The position numbers and the translations under genes are program-made. DNA of 64,000 nt. Origin: Leptidea sinapis (lineage: Eukaryota > Arthropoda > Insecta > Lepidoptera > Pieridae). The notes below the pieces were generated by a model. It was not told the DNA's origin, made no database searches, and worked only from the letters and a program-made list of their open reading frames with translations. The stretch spans positions 9,858,001-9,922,000 of the forward strand of contig NC_066272.1 of the NCBI RefSeq assembly GCF_905404315.1. The letters are read 5' to 3'. Below, one piece after another: positions 45,114 to 57,550 of the stretch. Each line of letters begins with the position of its first letter. The first letter of the stretch is position 1.

Positions 45114-48100
45114 CTACGGGAGAAAATATAATTACTTATGATAATTTTAGCATTCAAAATGTTTACAATAAATTTGCACAGTAATGAAATGCAATAAGTA
45201 ATCCAATCAAATATTAGTGATTAAGTTAGGATAACAAAACACAGTAAACCTAAAATGAAAGTCAAAACAAAACCAAGCAGAAAACAAAACCCGGCCCAAA
45301 TTTATTACGATAAGTTAGTATGAGGAAGTCACGCGACAAAAAATACCTGATCAATAAAATGTGTATAAGTATTCTGCCTGAAACAAAATGGATATTAGAC
45401 AAATGTCCGAGGACAAATGATATGAACTCAAAGCCACCACCAAAATAAACGAAAAGGAACAAAAATTATGAAATGGAAGGTCGCCACTAAGGGGTTGCGC
45501 TTCTCACCTCCTGTCTGGAATGACCTTGACTGATCGGGAGGGGGGACTGAGCTCCCGCCTGCTTAATATAATCCTTATCGTCGAATATTTTGATATCTCC
45601 GCCTCCAGGCTTGTGTTTCACATTGTCGAGCGAACCCACTTTACTTTGTGCTTTGAATTCCAACTTTTGGTTTTCAATCTGTTTTGGAAATTATGCGTGC
45701 AATTAAACATGTGAATAGAACAAGCGATATTTTATAATGCAAACAAATACATTTTAAATCTGTGTTGTGTGTTGTGTTTCTATTTCAATGAAATTTTGCT
45801 CAAAGTGCAAAAATTATAATTCAATTATATAAAAAGTGTTAAGTGTAGTATTCTGATTTCATAACACGTGATTTCTCATAAAATATATAATTAATATTAT
45901 AATACATTAAATAAATATATTTTTGACGAACAATAGCTTTGTATTATAAATATAATTGACTAGCAAGGCTTGCGTCTCTGTCTGCGAAGTGCATATGAAG
46001 CATCTTATAGGATGGAATATTTAGAATTTTTTTATTGCTATGTTAAGGATTGCAAAAATATTAAGTTTTCTTTCATTAACAAGTTCTTTAAAGTGAACAG
46101 AGATATTCTAACATTCCCATTTTCCATAAACACCTAGACTAACCTTATTACGGTTTACAACAAAATTAATTGGTTTACTTGAAGACCTCCATCGTGGCAG
46201 TGCCCACTTTACAAACTATAAGAACAACACCATTACATATTTGATTCTCAGCTAAGTATACACTTTTAGCTAAAGCCAACATTGAAAAAAAATACACAAA
46301 GTGCAAACACTTAAAAGCCAAATTTTCTGTGTAACTTACATCTCTTTCTCCAGTTTTTGTATTTGATTTCTATGAAAAGTGAAAAGATCAAATAAAATAT
46401 TCTACCGCTTTGACAAGTTACGATCTACAGCAAACCAAATTTTTACAATTAACTTGACAATTTACTCTATAAAACAATTCTTACAACTTTCAACAAGTCT
46501 TACGAATGGTGTCCCTGAATAGACCTGATAGTGCTTGACAAATTTAATTTTACAGTGTTGTATCTTGATACGTCTCATTTGAAATAAATTAAATAGATGA
46601 TTTTACCTTAACGGTTCCTCCACCTGGTTTATGGGTAATATTTACTGTGGAAGCAACCTTTGGCTTTGCTTTATCTTTGAAGTCCAGTTTCACTGTTTCG
46701 ATTTTCTTGTCTCCTCCGCCGGGCTTGTACGAAGTATTCTGTAGTGATCCTACTTTTGACTTGACGTTCCATTCTAGTTTGGTTGTAGTTATCTAAAAAA
46801 AACGTACGTACGTAATCTCGACCATATAATAAATATAGATTAGAGCACCAAAACTAAAAGGCGAAATAATAGGGGCTCTAATATATGGTTTAAACTATTA
46901 AGTTTTAAGCTATTGGTGTTCAGTACGGTATCAGTCGAGGTGACGCTTTCAAACGTACCTACTCAATCGATTATCGTGGGCACAGAAAAGGATATAGAGT
47001 AATTTTTATCCCAAATTTTTATTTTTCCCCGAGAGATCCAGATTTATAACGAATAAATAGCGACGGCGGCAGAAAGCTATGACGAAGGACAGATAATCAT
47101 TTCCAAAATTCTCAGAATGATGTTAAACGAATTCAAAATCCAAGATTGCCGCTGAGCAAAATCTTTACTAATATTATAATTATCATTGTAACAATATATA
47201 TAAATCGTTTCCAGTGAACACATTCGGGATCATTTACCAAATCCAAGATGGCCGCCATGTAAAAACCACCGACATCTTCATTACGTTTAGATTATTAGAT
47301 TTTGAAGATCCATTGGGTTGTTCCAATTAATTCTCACACGACGTGACATATTTTAAGAGTTGCCGAAGAAACGCGATGCGCAGCATTTCATGCGGTCGAA
47401 TTTTGATTTTCGTTCCTAAATAGACCGGCCTGCCTATTATAAATACGATTACATTACTGCAACGGCCAGCAAAGGAGGTATAGATGGACGAATGTGGGCC
47501 GAGGCCAGGCACATATACGTAAGTCCATCAATACCTAGTTGTGGCCAAGGTTTTTTTAGTACTGTTCTCAAATAATGCGCGGAAATTAAAACACAACCGC
47601 TCTTGCCGTCCCTTGAATCTCATGCAGCGTTAAAGTTCATTACACTTATTGTCTTCTCTTGAACTCATTTCAACTCAAATGAGATTTCTTTTCAAAATCA
47701 TCGACGAACAAGGAACAACAATAATCTTTCCCGCATTAAATTGTTCATTGTTTCTTATTAAACAACTTTATGTTTGCAACCCAGTTAGAAATTTAAATAA
47801 AACCTTTGATATGTTACCTCATGGGTTGCCATGTTTCGAAGTAAAAGATGGTTCTATTTTTAAATTGCACTACAGATATCAGTTTACTATGTAATTAATC
47901 TCATCAGTTTTTGAAGCGTAAAAACTCGATTGGAGGATATTTATAATAATGCATCAAGTGAATGCTTAAGACCTCAAGTAACTAATACAAATATGTTCAC
48001 CGAGCGAGTCTCCTTTAGTCCACTAGAGCAGACATTTCGCGAACGAGTTTTCATTTTAAAACCTTTTTTTTTTACCTTCTTAGTTCCACCACTGGGAGTG

Positions 48101-51100
48101 TATGCGTCATTCTTCGCCGCTATCCTCGGCGTCACGTTGTTAAAGTCCAACTTCCGATTCTCAATCTTCACTCTCCCGCCGCCCGGCTTGTACGCGCTGT
48201 TGTCCAACGATCCAATCTTCGACTTCACAGCCTTGATGTTGGGCGACGGTGTGTTACCCACTTGGATTTTATTCATTGGAACTTCTAGAACGGATAGATA
48301 AAACATAATATTATGTTACCAGGAATCTTAATAGTTCCAGTATTCTATACAATACGCATGCCATATAGACCTGACGCGTTCGAGCAATGCATGAAATATT
48401 ATAAATTTTAACGTCCTGTTCATATTTTAACTAGGTAATGTATTTAATTCCTTGGATTGTATAGAATATGACGGTCCAACGATAATGTGTAAAGTACAAT
48501 TTCATATTTTTAGATACTTGGTTATGAGACGTTAAGGGAGAGATAATTTTGAAGTCGATATTTTGTTTTAAATCATTTTTGTAAATAGATTTTAAAGTGA
48601 ACTACTTTCCTGATTACCACACTGAAAATGTCATCTCTATTTGATACTCAAATTATAAATTACTCAAATTAATTGATTAATTGGGAAACAAAATTAATGA
48701 ATTTAAATCAAATATATAAATTACACACACAAATTACATTCACAAAAAGAATAAACATGCAAAAAATTCTAACAAGACAAGCCCTCAATATTTGCTTAAA
48801 AAACCTAGAACAAAATACGGAACAAGAAATATAATGTACGAAGGGGCAAAATTGTATAACAACCTACCAAAAGATATTACAGAATTACAATCATTATATG
48901 TTTTTAAAAAGACGTTAAAATACCACATTTTGGAGGATTTCTCATAACTTATTTGTTATACCGCTTCCGGCTATGACTATGAACGATTACTACTATTAAT
49001 AAACAAATACCCTCATAGCTGACATTATAACAAATAATAAAATAGTGTAGGTATTTCATTCATTACTGTAAACATTTAATTTTATACGCTACCCACCTAT
49101 TTCGTTATTAATGTATCTACCCAATTAGTATTTATTGTAACTCTGTGTAATTATTGTAAATTTAAATATAACGACTTAAATTATGTATAGTATATCCACT
49201 ACGATTTGCCGCTCAATATGTGTATCATGTTAGTTTAAGTATCTCAGTAAGTGAAATTGTTTTATTTTTAAGATAATAAATATTCTGAAATAAAAAAAAA
49301 ATATTGTTTTACTGCTCTTTTGATGTTATTGCTTATTATTATATTATATTTGTGTGTCAAGTATGTTACAAGATTCAGTCTTCGTGAATACTGTTCTAGA
49401 ACAACCCAATATGGTTCCGCCCAATCAGTACCGAAATGTGTCTTTTAACAATCTCGTTTAAATAACATAAAATTATTGAGTAGTCTCTTAGATTGTGGCT
49501 AACTATCAACATCTGAATCATATTTCGTTGAGTCAAAACGATTACAATATTTCTGGAAAAATATGACCGAATGTGCTTTTTTATGGACGAAGATAAATAT
49601 GTATACCCATTGGTCATCTGATGGTATGTGATCACCGGGACACATATTCACTTGCAGCACCAGAAGAATCACAAGACCGGTGCCGACCTTATAAAGTGTC
49701 GAATATACGTTGATAAAATACCAGAGACGATATTTCGACAAAAGGCATAAAAAGTAATAAGAGGCATTTATTTTCCCAAAATTGATTCCTTTAGAATTCT
49801 TTTTGATGTCATTTCTAATAGTACCACCGCTTCGGAAACAAATGGCGCAGAGAGGAGAAGCGGCGCAAGAAACTCTCCCAGCATTCTTTTTTTGCGTTCT
49901 TTTCAATAAAATTATACAATATTGTACAGTCATTTCAATGGCTATAAAATAATCATAATCTAGCCCCAGGCTGTCCGATCACTTAGATATGCAGCTGTGG
50001 AGTAATAGGATTTACGACAGAGCCATTTTTTTTATTAAACATTTAAATTTATTTATAGATAATGCCTGAACAGTGGCTGGGACTTTATTATAGAAGTGTA
50101 TACATTTACCCTTAAAGCTATTATGCATCTTATAAAGCCTACTAGAATTAGTTACAAGCAATCCTTTATTTCTAGTATAATATAGAGATCTAAAACATAA
50201 TTATTGGTAAGTGGCGGACGAGGATCTACCGACTACATATAATATACATTTCTCTGCTTACTACTTCTGCGATTTTAAAATGATCGTTTAAATATTATAT
50301 GCCCTTTTAAATTCGTTTCTTGTAAAGACAACAAAACAAATTACCGACTGTGTATTCAGATCTGTGTTCCATACGTAGCCAAAGTATCACATTAATAATA
50401 ACTCATGCATTACCTGAACGTATGTACTATTTTATACCCTGCTTAAGTATTTTATAGAACGCCGGATTATACATATTATTATCTAACTACTATTTTTTGT
50501 ACGGAATAAATATGTTGCCACAAAAATAGAGAATTAATAGACATTTAGACCTTTTTCAAATTTGGACGTGGAGTTTTGTTACTCAGCTAACGACTCTTAT
50601 CAAAATGGGTCTCATTATGGATAACGAGATCGGCGGCGACATGTAAACGTTGTTATCAATGGAATAATATCTTGCTAGTCAAAATGAACATACATTTTGT
50701 AGTACTCTTACCGTAAATTGTCATTTAGACAACACAGTGTGCAATGAGAGTAAGAAAACTCTTACTTTTCTTGTCGCTTGGTGGTGGGTTTTCTGGGGTC
50801 TTCGCAGTAGCGCTCTTGCTTGAAGATCTGGAGAGGCTGGGCTTGAGGCTGCTGCTTGATTTCTCCTTGGTGGGCAACTTACTAGGCAGCCTCTTGCTTG
50901 GTGACTGTGGCGATCCATTCATGTCCTGCGTGTTTAAAGAAAATGAAAAGACTCTTTTCATCAAATCCTCTTGATCAATGAATGCACTCTCATTTTTATT
51001 TGACAAATTTTAATATAATTGGAACACCTACGATCATCGCATTTTTCTCTCAGCCCAGTCAAATTTTTGTTGATTCTGAAGTTATTTTAGAAAATTTGAA

Positions 51101-54100
51101 GGATGATAATATTTAATAATAGATATATAGAGATTCTTTTCGATCTACACAATACTGAATTTACCCTAAAAAGAAAGTAAGCGGCGTTCTCAGAAATTAG
51201 AAATGTAAATATAGTTAGAAATGTTTATCGGTAAGTAATTATTGAAACTTACATTTCCTTGAGTGGACTCATCGACACCACTATCATTGTCACCATCTGT
51301 AAAATAAAGTAAATATAAGAGTTTGACTATGGTAAATATTCTATTCAACTATAACGATTTAATTATAAAATACTAAACGTGTTTGGATCATCTCAATATT
51401 ATCATCTCAGCGAATAAAACAGATTACCTTTTGGTCTTGACTTTGGAGCGGATACAATTTTTCTTGGAGTAGATTTTTGCGAATCAAGAGGTGTCTCTGA
51501 TGTATATAGTTCATTAGGCTTATTCTTAGGTGGTATTGGAGACTTGGGCTCCATAATTGGTGATTTTGACTCTAAAAGTGGAGATTTCGCTAAAGGCTTA
51601 TTTGGTGTAGCTGGGCCAGGACTCTTTTTTACTTCAGTTTTGACATCGTGAGCAGCATCTGGCTTAATTTCAGTTTTAGGTGTCTTTGGTCGTGGTTCAG
51701 GAGTTTTTGATTTTTGTGACACGACAGAGTTTTGAGATGAGTTTTTAGGTTCTGGAGACTCATCACTTCGAGTCAGTGAAGGAGAGCGATCAGATAAATC
51801 TGTTTTATTCGTATCGCTTTTAGTCGGAGCCAAACTATTTTGCAGTACAACATCATCATCATCATCAGTTTTTTTCTTTATTCCAAAGGCTGATAGTGAG
51901 TTCATAAATGATTCATTCATTTTAGACCCCGACAAACGAGAATCAGGACGATTCTCAATCAAGTCCCGGTTTCCATCGTTGGAAGCTTCAGACTTAATGC
52001 TTTCTTTTGATCCACGGACATTATCTTTACTTCCTCTCATTTCTTGAATTTGACCAAGACCTGAACCACGACCAGATAAATCGTCATATCTTCCACTAAC
52101 AGCACTTACAGACTTTCGTCTATCTGCTTCATTGTTGACTGGCACACCGGATGCCGCTGAGATACTATAACTTCTGCCTTTACCCCCAGGTATTTCATTA
52201 TTAACTTCTGGCATTTTACTGATGTTTTGGTTTTCATTGAAAACATTCGAATTATCCAGGTTGGCTGATTTATTGGAATTCGTATTAGATATATCAAGGT
52301 TATTCAAGCTTGTTTGCGAAGGTTGTCGTGATCCTTGCTGATGGAGAGCTGGTGCTACACCTTGCTTTAAGGATCCGTTTGACTGTGAATTTATATTCGG
52401 CCTGGAACCATCGGGCGTTATAGCGTTTCCAAATTGCGTTGGTTGCCGCGGGCCAAATTGTAAGTTATTTGGAGCTGGTGGGCGCGAAGTCCCTTGAGGA
52501 GTTTGTTGTTGGAAGCGAGGTCCTTGTTGTGGTGCTATTGACTGTGGTCCTCCAGGACGATACTGCGGCGACTGTATTCGAACCGGCTGTCCTCCTGATG
52601 GTGGGTTGGTTGGGGGAGCTCTGTTCGTCAAAAGAGCGGGGCGCTGCACAAACTGTGGCCCAACACTCACAGGCCCTCCTGGTTGAAATTGTGGTCTTTG
52701 TTGTATTTGTGGACCAGGTGGTCTAGGGGAAGGTGAGGATAATGAAGATCGAGAGTCAGTTCTTAAAAGTGGTGGTGGCTGTGGTCGAGCAGCTCCTGAA
52801 TTTGCTACTGAATCTGCGCTGTTCTGAACACCTGGAGCACGAGTCTCTACCGGTGCCTTTTAAAACAAAAATATATGTATTTAACAATCTGTTTACCTAA
52901 ATTTAAGAGTACTTAATCTATCATTAAGCTAAACTTTAAACTAAAACTTGATTGAATTATAAAAACAATTTGTAATGAATGTGAAGGATCTGTTCCATTT
53001 TTCGGCATTGCCAGAAATTGCTTCGAACGTACTCAAAGCGTAACGACCCGCAATCACGAATTGTCATGAACTCGGCTACTAGGTCGTTTTATTTTAAATT
53101 TCCTAAATATTATTTAAATTTAGAAATCAATACCAGAAGATTTACGTTTTGTAAAAGGAATGAAGGAAGTTACGAGAAACATAATTTGGAACATATGATT
53201 TTTTTTTGTAATCTTATTAGGTGACATCTGTAATCAGCACACGACGCTATGCAAGTATGCAATGCATGATATCACTGAAGTGACTATCAAGACTCAAAAG
53301 ACTTAATGTTTTTATTGAACCTTTTTTATTTGAAAGGTATCAAGATAGATGGCTCCATAATTTGTTGTACACGGATGAAATATGGTTATAAAACATTAAT
53401 TAAACCCTTGTTAGTGTTGTTATCATAGATAATAATAGGCATAGGCCTATTTGTACTAGATGTTCATCGAAATCAAATAGTGAATTCACATTTTAGGTCT
53501 GAACCGACCGTGGCATGAGCGACATCACTCCACGACAAATCAATAATTTATTGTTATACTAGCAACGTACAGGTTACGATAAACCGTCGATCGCGTGTTC
53601 GTTGTTGTTATGTAACAGTGTTACTATGAAACCTGTCAAATTTACATTAAATTACAGCCGAATTTTGCCAGTATTTGTTTATTGTTTAGCTGGAAACTAA
53701 AAAACAAACAGTGTTTCTGTCTGTTGTACTACACAAACTTTACAATGGAAAATCATAATCAGTTCATAATTCTTAGACGATTGATTTAAAACTCTAACAA
53801 GGAATAGAAATATTTGAATTTGTTTGTAATTGAGATATTTATAAATATTCTACTCAATTATATTATGTTTGCTCCAACTTCATCTATATTGTCACTGCTC
53901 ATAGTGTGATGTTAACGAGATCAGTAGATAGAGCTTAACGACTATTAATTCAATCATAATCTAGTCTATTAATACGTTTTAACGATGACATAATACAAAT
54001 TAGTAAGTATTTGCTAAGAAAGAGTTCGTTGACACACATTAAAAAATAACTGAATGCACTCCGGGAGTTCCTGCAGAAGTGAAAACTTGAACATTAACGT

Positions 54101-57100
54101 TGTACATTTTTGGATATTTAGGAATGGCTAGGGAATAATTTCGACTGCTTTATCAGTATAAAAGTACTGTGGTTAAATACAGCATTCATTTATTGCGCTA
54201 TCATACACAAATATGACAATTTATAGAACATGAAAAATTTAACACTTCAGAACTATTACAATTATTTTATATTAAAAAGTTTATCTCTCAGAAAAATCAA
54301 TTTTCATCCATAATTTCAACGACTGTCAATTTTAACATTTTATACCCATTTCAGGAAAAGTGCTCAACGCCGCTAAAGAAGTTTACCCTTCAAAAATCGA
54401 TATAATGATTCTTAAGAAAATTTATTGAAGTTAGGTGTTACTTCGCGGAAATCCATAATTATCCGAACGTTTTGAGTCTTTCTTTAGTGTAAATTCCGCC
54501 AATAGTTGTCTTTTAAACAATTCGACACGTGTTTCGCCTCTACACGAGGCATCCTCAGAACATGTTGACTCGCCAAAATCTAGCAGGAGACTCAACAAGT
54601 CTTTAACAATAATGATTTTTAATCTAATTTTTGTCTGAACACCCATAATCCTTAACTATTACTGATATTTCTTAAAACAATAACGATATAAGTTTATTTA
54701 GATTCAGTTCTAGATTAATATAAAATAAGGATGTAATAAAAGTTCTTTCCTTTACGCTATATTATCTCATCCAATTTTCCTTTCAATAGTAAACTTGGCA
54801 CACTTTCAGTATTCAAACCAATTTATTAACTACGCTGTGATTCACAAACTTAGGAGTATTATTATTTGCATGACGTGTTCCATTTACGTTTAGTTAATCA
54901 TGATAGTAATTATTAAGTGTTAAGGGCGTTTGAAAGGCACAATTTTAATTGTCACGTCCTTCATATTGCAAGCTATATAGAACACTTTGACTATGTATAT
55001 ATCGTAGAGTTATTCTGTTATTGAAATTTATATGAACACGTTAGCTATGTCCTATTAATCCTTCCCACCTCAAATAAAAACTCACAAATAGTCTCAATGA
55101 CTCCATAAAAAGATGCTATCATTATTTTTGATTGGCTATTTGAGAAGTGTCTGCCCGGAACTGACGTCACTATGACGTTACAAAGATGGCGGCTCATGCC
55201 CAACTCAAGGCGCGGGGATTATAGCAATGTTATAGACTATACGAATTTTTTTTTTATTATTCACGACAATATTATCCATACAAGTGATCTTTTTACTCAC
55301 GATAAGTATTGTAAACAATTGTATTTGTAATTGATTGATTAAATGTTTAATTGATTTATACAGAGACGAGAGAGGCCATAAATTGAGTGCACAAAATAGA
55401 GTTTGTATCGTAATGTTAGGTTGGGAGGTAGGGTTACTATTTTTATTTTAGTTAGAATCATTAAGGAAATTGAGAAGAAGTGCGCCGCTATATTTGATAA
55501 GTATATATTTTTTCCTCCGAAGACTTTTGTTTATCCAAGAGATGAATTATTTTGAGTTTGGTTTTGAAAGATAACAAACTTGTTTGATATCTTTCTTAAT
55601 AATGGGTGGCCTTCATTGTATATTTCCTAATCCGTTTCTTAGCGCGCCATAAAGTGTCACAAATGGTCTCAATGACTTCATTCCGTTGTAGTAGTATTTA
55701 AATAACATAAAAAATAAATCTGAACTAATCAATTAAAAAAAATAATTATTATGACTATTGACAATGAGATGATATGAAAATAAAATTAAAATTATTGTTA
55801 AGATATATATACTCATATAACTGAGTATTTTCGCGAGTGTTACACAATAAAAAAAACACTTTTAAAGGATTAAAACGCGTGTAATTGTAACTGTGTTTAC
55901 ATTAGATTTTTTCTTCCATATTCCAGATCTCTGAAAACGAGATCTGACAAGGTCTTCAAATGTCGGGTTAACTAAAATAAAATGTAACTTCCACGCAAAA
56001 ATCTAATGTAAAAACAGTTACAATTACACGCGTTTTAATACTTTAAAAGTGTTTTATTTAAATCATATAACTGAATTTTTTGTTCGTTGGTTTGTGAGAA
56101 CGAACATCTTCCATTGGGATGTAAATAATTATTGTTTTTATATGACAGTCATATCCATGAGCATCATGTATAATTTAGCGATCTTCAGATTTAAACTCAG
56201 CTCAGCTCGTCTCGAGTCATAATTATTGTGAAGTAAAAAGTCTGGTATATGTCTATCTCGTACATACAAATCCAACAAATATTTGAAACGCGGGTAACAC
56301 CGCAGGGCACAGATATTAATAAACAATGAATGTTGCTAATAACACCATCAAATTACGTGCTTTGTGTGTTGAATGATTTGAGTGCAGTAAACGTGGTACC
56401 CTTACCCGATTAACGTTGTTAGATACTTGCTCCATTGCGTAAATAACTCGGAGCTGTAAAACTCTAAATCATAATCCCCACACGATGTATACGCCTATTT
56501 GCGATATCTCCTTCAACTATAAAACGATAACTTTTATTATTTCGCTATCACGCAAAGTCACTATAGAGGTGCTTAGCTGACGCATCATATACGTAACTAG
56601 TGTATGTATACATATAGCTACATCAGCCGTGAAACACAGTGAAAACATTTTTTAATGTTTTTCTTATCAATTCTTGTAATCGTTACTAAAAGCGTGACTA
56701 TAGATAGTGGTCTGACAACTAAACTAAGCCACGTTACGGGTTTCTTTGTTATTTTACAACTAACGATATGTTACTAACTAACTACAAACAATAACATATT
56801 AGTTATATTTTACTAACTCGGCATTTATCAACACTTATTAGTGGTGACGTGTTCTGAATCGTAACGCAGCACAAAACAACCTAAATAGTAGCGTGCTGAA
56901 ATACAACCTTACAGAATTATGGATGGAAAGTCCCATGTGCCTCTAATGATCAAATCATGCCGGAACAAGGCTTCACATACAAATGGCGATATTTTATGCG
57001 AGTTGTTAATGTGAAGTAACTTAGACATTGCTTAGACTTTACTTAGGTAAAAAGGTGATTATGATAAAACACGAACTAGACTTTTGTATTTGGGTTCAGT

Positions 57101-57550
57101 ATATTTTCAGCTGAGTATAAAAATGAAAATAAAAGATAATGCGAAGCTTACACTCAGCTTAGTTTTACGTAAGTAAAGTCTGGGCAAACTCTAAGTACGC
57201 TCTATAGATCCAGCCTTAGATATTCAAAGTTATTTCGTTGATCAATTTAACTCAGGAATCCACGTGATAACGAATGCTGATTATTGTGTAAATTATAATA
57301 TTAATATCGATACGTGCATTAAAACAATATTTTGTGATTGTACAAAGCGATACGGCATCGTAACATTCAATTAGTGTTGACGATAATAGTAATGCTCGAA
57401 CGAACAATGAGTTTTCAAAGTATCTATGTAAACAAATTATTTTACATTACTCCTAATATAATTATCAAATGTTATTTTCTTGTCAGATTCTCCGACTCCA
57501 GTAGAGCCTGTAGCCTCCTGGGGTAAACTCTCTTTGAGAGCCGCTGTCAT
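45048..57550 (-). CDS. tau: Tau/MAP2/MAP4-family microtubule-associated protein (8 coding exons)
   Basis: Minus-strand gene; exons in order 57550-57446 (tentative), 52856-51428, 51296-51253, 50925-50766, 48284-48076, 46792-46607, 45678-45508, 45113-45048. Phases agree throughout and sum to 2370 nt (789 aa). The C-terminal part holds five tandem microtubule-binding repeats: KIGSLDNSAYKPGGG, a divergent AYTPSGG copy, VGSLQNTSYKPGGG, VASTVNITHKPGGG and VGSLDNVKHKPGGG. The first is followed by RVKIENRKLDF and the last by DIKIFDDKDY. These motifs are diagnostic of the tau family, and five repeats match my recollection of fly tau. The N-terminal two thirds is a Pro/Gln- then Ser/Lys-rich projection region. 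The protein should bind and stabilise microtubules, mainly in neurons. Basic Ser-Pro sites suggest control by kinases (inference). Confidence 0.88.
45487..45678 (-). CDS. tau: Tau exon 7, repeat 5 (shown to its read-through stop)
   Basis: Acceptor AAAACAG|ATTGAA. It encodes IENQKLEFKAQSK, repeat 5 (VGSLDNVKHKPGGG), then DIKIFDDKDY and QAGAQSPLPISQGHSRQE. A donor, GAG|GTGAGA, lies after base 45508 and leads in phase to exon 8. If it is not used, the frame adds VRSATP and stops at 45487, giving a 774-aa isoform. Which end is used cannot be told from sequence alone. Confidence 0.85.
   Translation of the reverse strand: MENQKLEFKAQSKVGSLDNVKHKPGGGDIKIFDDKDYIKQAGAQSPLPISQGHSRQEVRSATP
46607..46792 (-). 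CDS. tau: Tau exon 6, microtubule-binding repeats 3 and 4
   Basis: Acceptor TTTTTAG|ATAACT, donor GTTAAG|GTAAAA; 62 codons in phase 0 at both ends, so skipping it would keep the frame and give a shorter repeat domain. It encodes KVGSLQNTSYKPGGGDKKIE with TVKLDFKDK, then VASTVNITHKPGGGTVK. Confidence 0.9.
48076..48284 (-). CDS. tau: Tau exon 5, microtubule-binding repeats 1 and 2
   Basis: Acceptor CGTTCTAG|AA, donor ACTAAGAAG|GTAAAA. It encodes VPMNKIQVGNTPSPNIKAVK, repeat 1 (SKIGSLDNSAYKPGGG with RVKIENRKLDF) and the divergent repeat 2 (AAKNDAYTPSGGTKK). The repeat 2 core has PSGG in place of PGGG. Confidence 0.9.
48760..48950 (+). pseudogene. LINE reverse transcriptase C-terminal fragment
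   Basis: Reads TRNIMYEGAKLYNNLPKDIT, then ELQSLYVFKKTLKYHILEDF and stop. Typical LINE ORF2 end; inside a tau intron, antisense to tau. Confidence 0.65.
49480..50190 (-). pseudogene. LINE 3' end fragment
   Basis: Minus reading YYTRNKGLLVTNSSRLYKMH, SFKGKCIHFYNKVPATVQAL and INKFKCLIKKMALS, then a 3' region with RVSCAASPLCAICFRSGGTI-type sequence common in lepidopteran LINE tails. Several stops. Confidence 0.55.
50766..50925 (-). CDS. tau: Tau exon 4, basic Ser/Pro-rich region
   Basis: Acceptor ACACGCAG|GAC, donor GAAAA|GTAAGA (phase 1). It encodes DMNGSPQSPSKRLPSKLPTK, then a Ser-rich stretch and KTPENPPPSDKK: the basic proline-rich region that precedes the repeats and boosts microtubule binding in tau proteins. 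Confidence 0.82.
51253..51296 (-). CDS. tau: Tau exon 3, 44-nt micro-exon
   Basis: Acceptor TTTACAG|AT, donor GGAAAT|GTAAGT. With the G from exon 2 it encodes DGDNDSGVDESTQGN, an acidic stretch, and restores phase 0 for exon 4. Its length is not a multiple of three (44), so skipping it would shift the frame. That supports constitutive use. Confidence 0.75.
51428..52856 (-). CDS. tau: Tau exon 2, projection domain
   Basis: Acceptor TTTTAAAAG|GCACCG, donor CCAAAAG|GTAATC (phase 1); 476 codons. The first third is Pro/Gln-rich (RPPGPQIQQRPQFQPGGP). The middle is Ser/Asn/Asp-rich with a short Asp run coded by an ATC-type microsatellite at about 51849-51867. The end is Ser/Pro/Lys-rich, with many Ser-Pro and Thr-Pro sites (KTPEPRPKTPKTEIKP). 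That composition fits tau and MAP4 projection regions. The frame is open across the whole exon. Confidence 0.88.
52900..54430. other. Tau first intron, unassigned
   Basis: No exon or repeat recognised. The 68-codon plus-strand ORF at 53018 shows no domain. Confidence 0.4.
54431..54646 (-). repeat. Probable dispersed repeat
   Basis: The block GATGCCTCGTGTAGAGGCGA and AACACGTGTCG looks like a repeat I recall from many insect genomes. It is open on the minus strand for 71 codons, but composition is not gene-like. Tau first intron. Confidence 0.35.
55825..56062. mobile_element. MITE with 12-bp target duplication
   Basis: Long inverted arms (AACACTTTTAAAGGATTAAA, ACGCGTGTAATTGTAACTG). TCATATAACTGA flanks it exactly on both sides (55813-55824, 56063-56074). 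238 bp. The left end has an extra GCGAGTGTTACAC not matched on the right. Tau first intron. Confidence 0.75.
57446..57550 (-). CDS. tau: Candidate first coding exon of tau
   Basis: ATG in good context (AAAACATGA) starts MTAALKESLPQEATGSTGVG and continues to DNYIRSN, with a GTAAAA donor in phase 0 that matches the acceptor at 52857. An earlier weak donor (GGA|GTCGGA) is also in phase. The block is less AT-rich than its surroundings. No other upstream ATG exon for tau is visible, but 4.6 kb of intron and the lack of a domain leave real doubt. Confidence 0.5.

Noticed and set aside
47180..47260. YY1-like AAGATGGCCGCC motif as an enhancer
   Set aside because: The surrounding text (AATCCAAGATGGCCGCC, and a similar CCAAGATTGCCGC at 47140) looks like a repeat, so the motif alone means little.
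47649..47894. 81-codon plus-strand ORF inside a tau intron
   Set aside because: No domain or control elements; a chance ORF is likely.
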